Positions 6,468 to 7,668 of a stretch of 7,668 nt of DNA are shown here, piece after piece (position 1 is the first letter of the stretch; the number at the start of each line of letters is the position of its first letter). Source of the stretch: JAAEQG01 sp023133475 (GTDB lineage: Bacteria; Planctomycetota; Phycisphaerae; UBA1845). The stretch is taken from NCBI GenBank assembly GCA_030631415.1, contig DAOVLE010000239.1:1-7668 (forward strand), given 5' to 3'. A model generated the notes under the pieces. That model saw only the letters and a list, made by a program, of their open reading frames with translations. It was not told where the DNA came from and ran no database searches. A program made the translations under genes and the position numbers.

Positions 6468-6980
6468 TCAACGATACGGCTTCCGCCTCAGCAATACCAA
6501 CCCGCCTAATCCAAGAAACATCATCGTCGCCGGCTCAGGGATGATGTTGAAATAGGCAAACTCATACGCGTCGGGCTCCTCAAAGCCGGCGGCCATCACG
6601 AAGATCTCGGCTGGTCCCGGCGGGGTCAACTCAGTGACCTCCACCGTGTAGCTAAAACTCGTGTAATCCGGCTCCATCCACAGGATGCCGCCGTTTTCGG
6701 GCCAACCATCCCCGTAATCGGTAATGGTGAGCAGCCCAGCCTCAAAATCCACAACCTCACTGGTCACGAAGAGAAGGGCTCCTATCGCCGGATCCTCCGC
6801 CGTGAAGTTGATTACGACCTCCCCCGGCACCGCGTCGCCGCCCAGCAGCAGGTTTTGCTCGTCTTGCATCGCCGAAGTAATTGTAACGATCGGAGAAGCG
6901 CTGAGAGAGCCGATTCCGGCAAATAACACGCCACCTGCAACAACTACGCCCACCAACCTCTGTGTGATAACACCCTTCAT
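6468..6980 (-). CDS. Small PEP-CTERM sorted protein, paralogue of the N-terminal domain of the 645-aa protein
   Basis: Codes for 170 residues from ATG at 6980. AAGGAGG (6988-6994) sits 7 nt upstream, which selects this start over an in-frame ATG 24 codons earlier that would bury the signal peptide. Residues 1-28 are a signal peptide with a Gly/Val core (SLSA|SP). Residues 29-146 are a compact beta-rich domain, roughly half identical by eye to residues 26-147 of the 645-aa protein (shared TSAMQ, QNLLLGG, VVI.F, SE.VD, LLTI.DYG, FAYF). Residues 148-167 are a textbook PEP-CTERM tail: PEP, hydrophobic FLGLGGLVLL, then RRK. In known systems such tails are processed by an exosortase and direct the protein to the envelope or extracellular polysaccharide matrix. 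No exosortase gene lies in the window. The biochemical role of the domain is unknown. Confidence 0.93.
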   Translation of the reverse strand: MKGVITQRLVGVVVAGGVLFAGIGSLSASPIVTITSAMQDEQNLLLGGDAVPGEVVINFTAEDPAIGALLFVTSEVVDFEAGLLTITDYGDGWPENGGILWMEPDYTSFSYTVEVTELTPPGPAEIFVMAAGFEEPDAYEFAYFNIIPEPATMMFLGLGGLVLLRRKPYR

Positions 6981-6987
6981 ACACCTT

Positions 6988-6994
6988 CCTCCTT
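6988..6994 (-). promoter_or_regulatory. Strong ribosome-binding site deciding the PEP-CTERM gene start
   Basis: The minus strand reads AAGGAGG followed by 7 nt and ATG (6978-6980). This is a full anti-SD match at ideal spacing and supports the 170-residue form rather than a 194-residue form starting at 7052. Confidence 0.85.
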
Positions 6995-7106
6995 CTTTAC
7001 CTGAGTACCGCCCCCCACTGGACTCCGTTCGCTTCTTACCATGCGCCGACATCTCCCCTCAAACTGCGTCGCCGCCCGATGTATTGCCCATACCGCCGCG
7101 TGCCCG

Positions 7107-7143
7107 AAAAAAAAGAGAGCACACCACAAGGGCAACTCTCTCT
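7107..7143 (-). terminator. Rho-independent terminator inside the leader of the PEP-CTERM gene
   Basis: On the minus strand AGAGAG (from 7143-7138 or 7141-7136) pairs with CTCTCT (7119-7114) around a loop of about 16-18 nt and is followed by an uninterrupted run of eight T (7114-7107). It lies about 150 nt downstream of the predicted start of the promoter at 7297-7326 and about 130 nt before the PEP-CTERM start codon. It would therefore end a short RNA or act as an attenuator. The stem is only 6 bp, so strength is uncertain. Confidence 0.6.
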
Positions 7144-7157
7144 CGCCACTCAACAAC

Positions 7158-7185
7158 CCGATCCCCCGCCTCTCACGGGAATCGG
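7158..7185 (-). promoter_or_regulatory. Strong stem-loop upstream of the leader terminator
   Basis: On the minus strand CCGATTCCC pairs with GGGATCGG/GGGGATCGG (arms around 7177-7185 and 7158-7166), forming about 9 bp including a G-U pair with a short purine-rich loop. It sits directly before the terminator, where an anti-terminator or aptamer stem would be expected. On the plus strand it is followed by TTTTT (7186-7190) and could weakly terminate rightward transcription, but no plus-strand gene lies upstream of it. Confidence 0.5.
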
Positions 7186-7248
7186 TTTTTCCCTACAACC
7201 ACGTCGGATATACCCGCTCCCCCCAAATACCTCTCTTCACGACACCGT

Positions 7249-7269
7249 CTAGCACAACCAGCATCGCAT
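7249..7269 (-). CDS. Possible leader mini-ORF (6 codons, MRCWLC)
   Basis: ATG at 7269-7267 is preceded by GGAGG (7278-7282) at an 8-nt spacing, about 20 nt after the predicted transcription start, and encodes MRCWLC before TAG. A second ATG in another frame (7264-7262, spacing 13 from the same GGAGG) opens a 23-codon frame ending with TAG at 7193. Either could be a leader peptide feeding into the hairpin/terminator downstream. Such short frames arise by chance, so this is a candidate only. Confidence 0.25.
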   Translation of the reverse strand: MRCWLC

Positions 7270-7296
7270 CACGGATACCTCCAATAACGATAATAT

Positions 7297-7326
7297 AGTA
7301 TACCTCCACAAACAGGACGGTGTCAA
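7297..7326 (-). promoter_or_regulatory. Sigma70-like promoter
   Basis: On the minus strand TTGACA (7326-7321) is a perfect -35 box. After an 18-nt spacer comes TATACT (7302-7297), a near-consensus -10 box, in locally AT-rich DNA. Predicted start is near 7290. It points toward the PEP-CTERM gene 310 nt away, with the hairpin and terminator in between. It is the best promoter I can see in the window. Confidence 0.65.
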
Positions 7327-7380
7327 GAGCAAACGGAAAACAAAAACCAACACCGGAAGAGGATCGGCGGCCGCCACAAT

Positions 7381-7515
7381 TCAGCCACACTGTAATCCCC
7401 CGCCTCCTGCCTCTTCGTTGCCCTGCTGGAGGGTCTCGCGGCGGGTGACTTCATCGACCTCGGTGTTGTCCCACTCCCGGATGTCCTCCAGGGCCTCGGG
7501 ACTGATGTAAGAAAA
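7381..7515 (-). pseudogene. 3' remnant of an unidentified gene, cut at a REP boundary
   Basis: The minus strand reads YISPEALEDIREWDNTEVD, continues EVTRRETLQQGNEEAGGGG and ends LQCG before TGA at 7383-7381. The acidic/amphipathic composition and GC-rich codon use look like a genuine protein C-terminus. Going upstream the frame enters the RAYT-associated palindrome at about 7512 and meets TAA at 7530-7528, with no start codon, so the 5' part of the gene has been lost or displaced. I do not recognise the family. No terminator follows it directly; the first candidate is at 7107-7143. Confidence 0.5.
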
Positions 7516-7545
7516 AGGGGGACAGGCTTACTTATTGACGCGTTA
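7512..7545 (+). repeat. RAYT-associated REP half-site
   Basis: AAAAAGGGGGACAGGC followed by TTACTTATT lies 25-58 nt upstream of the RAYT start codon. This AAAAGGGGACAGGC.ACTTATT type of sequence is, from memory, frequently found next to RAYT genes, with an inverted copy on the other side of the gene. Only the left copy fits in the window; the partner would be expected just past the transposase. Inside is a small ACGCGT palindrome. It abuts the truncated minus-strand gene. Confidence 0.6.
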
Positions 7546-7569
7546 TTGGGGTCGTGGTAGCGTGTTGAC

Positions 7570-7668
7570 TTGGCCAGGCGTCTGCGAATCGACCGTGGCG
7601 GGATCGCGTATCACGTACTCAACCGGCGTGTTGGCCGGTTGCCGCTGTTTGAAAAGCATGAAGATTAC
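7570..7668 (+). CDS. RAYT (REP-associated Y1/HUH transposase), N-terminal 33 codons, runs off the window
   Basis: From TTG at 7570 the frame reads MARRLRIDRGGIAYHVLNRR (TTG read as Met) and then VGRLPLFEKHEDY to the window edge. This is the characteristic N-terminus of REP-associated tyrosine transposases (the R-RI...G..YHV.NR......F....DY signature), in which the first His-bearing strand precedes the HUH core. The in-frame TAG at 7558-7560 rules out any start much further upstream, and no ATG or GTG is available, so TTG is chosen. No clear ribosome-binding site is visible. The gene is preceded by a REP half-site and could be an intact element, in contrast to the fragment at the left edge. 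Confidence 0.85.
   Translation, partial: MARRLRIDRGGIAYHVLNRRVGRLPLFEKHEDY

Noticed and set aside
7158..7190. Plus-strand terminator (stem followed by TTTTT)
   Set aside because: No plus-strand gene ends upstream of it. The stem is better explained as part of the minus-strand leader.
7193..7390. 65-codon minus-strand frame across the leader
   Set aside because: Its first half spans the promoter itself, so the full-length frame cannot be translated from that transcript. Only the internal short frames are considered, as leader-peptide candidates.
1..7668. CRISPR array, tRNA, rRNA or defence system
   Set aside because: There are no regularly spaced identical repeats, no tRNA-like cloverleaf with a T-loop consensus, and no nuclease, helicase or toxin motifs. 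The periodic signals come from PKD-type modules.

Overview
The window looks like a piece of a Planctomycetota-type chromosome, probably a Phycisphaerae-like or metagenome-assembled relative. Three things suggest this: a PEP-CTERM protein, large secreted proteins built from PKD/HYR-type beta-sandwich modules, and acidic Cys-flanked repeats of the DCNNNGI..DDC kind, which are common in that phylum. The assignment is inferred from protein style, not from a marker gene. GC content is moderately high and all three large genes lie on the minus strand.

Layout from left to right. 1-123 is a broken REP-associated tyrosine transposase (RAYT, HUH/Y1 family) on the plus strand. 113-412 holds nested inverted repeats that look like REP or MITE debris. 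444-2381 (minus) encodes a 645-residue secreted protein: an uncharacterised N-terminal domain, then PKD and HYR-like modules, then a post-COAP-1-like C-terminal domain. 2382-2531 is a short intergenic stretch rich in GC palindromes. 2532-5984 (minus) encodes a 1150-residue secreted protein that combines a prenyltransferase/squalene-cyclase-like alpha-toroid with four PKD-type modules after it, a calcium-binding-like repeat block and a C-terminal beta domain. 5985-6467 is non-coding. 6468-6980 (minus) encodes a 170-residue PEP-CTERM protein whose body is a paralogue of the N-terminal domain of the 645-residue protein. 6981-7380 is a long leader region with a strong sigma70-like promoter, possible mini-ORFs, a strong hairpin and a Rho-independent terminator, all on the minus strand. 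7381-7515 is the 3' end of a truncated, unidentified minus-strand gene. 7512-7668 is a RAYT-associated half-palindrome followed by the first 33 codons of a second, apparently intact RAYT on the plus strand.

In transcription order the minus-strand genes run PEP-CTERM protein, toroid protein, modular protein. All three are exported and none has recognisable intracellular machinery beside it, so the simplest reading is a set of cell-surface or extracellular-matrix proteins. The most interesting points are: the same unnamed domain paired with two different C-terminal fates (PEP-CTERM sorting versus adhesion modules) around a secreted toroid protein; an attenuator-like or sRNA-like leader ahead of the PEP-CTERM gene; and same-orientation RAYT genes or remnants at both edges of the window.
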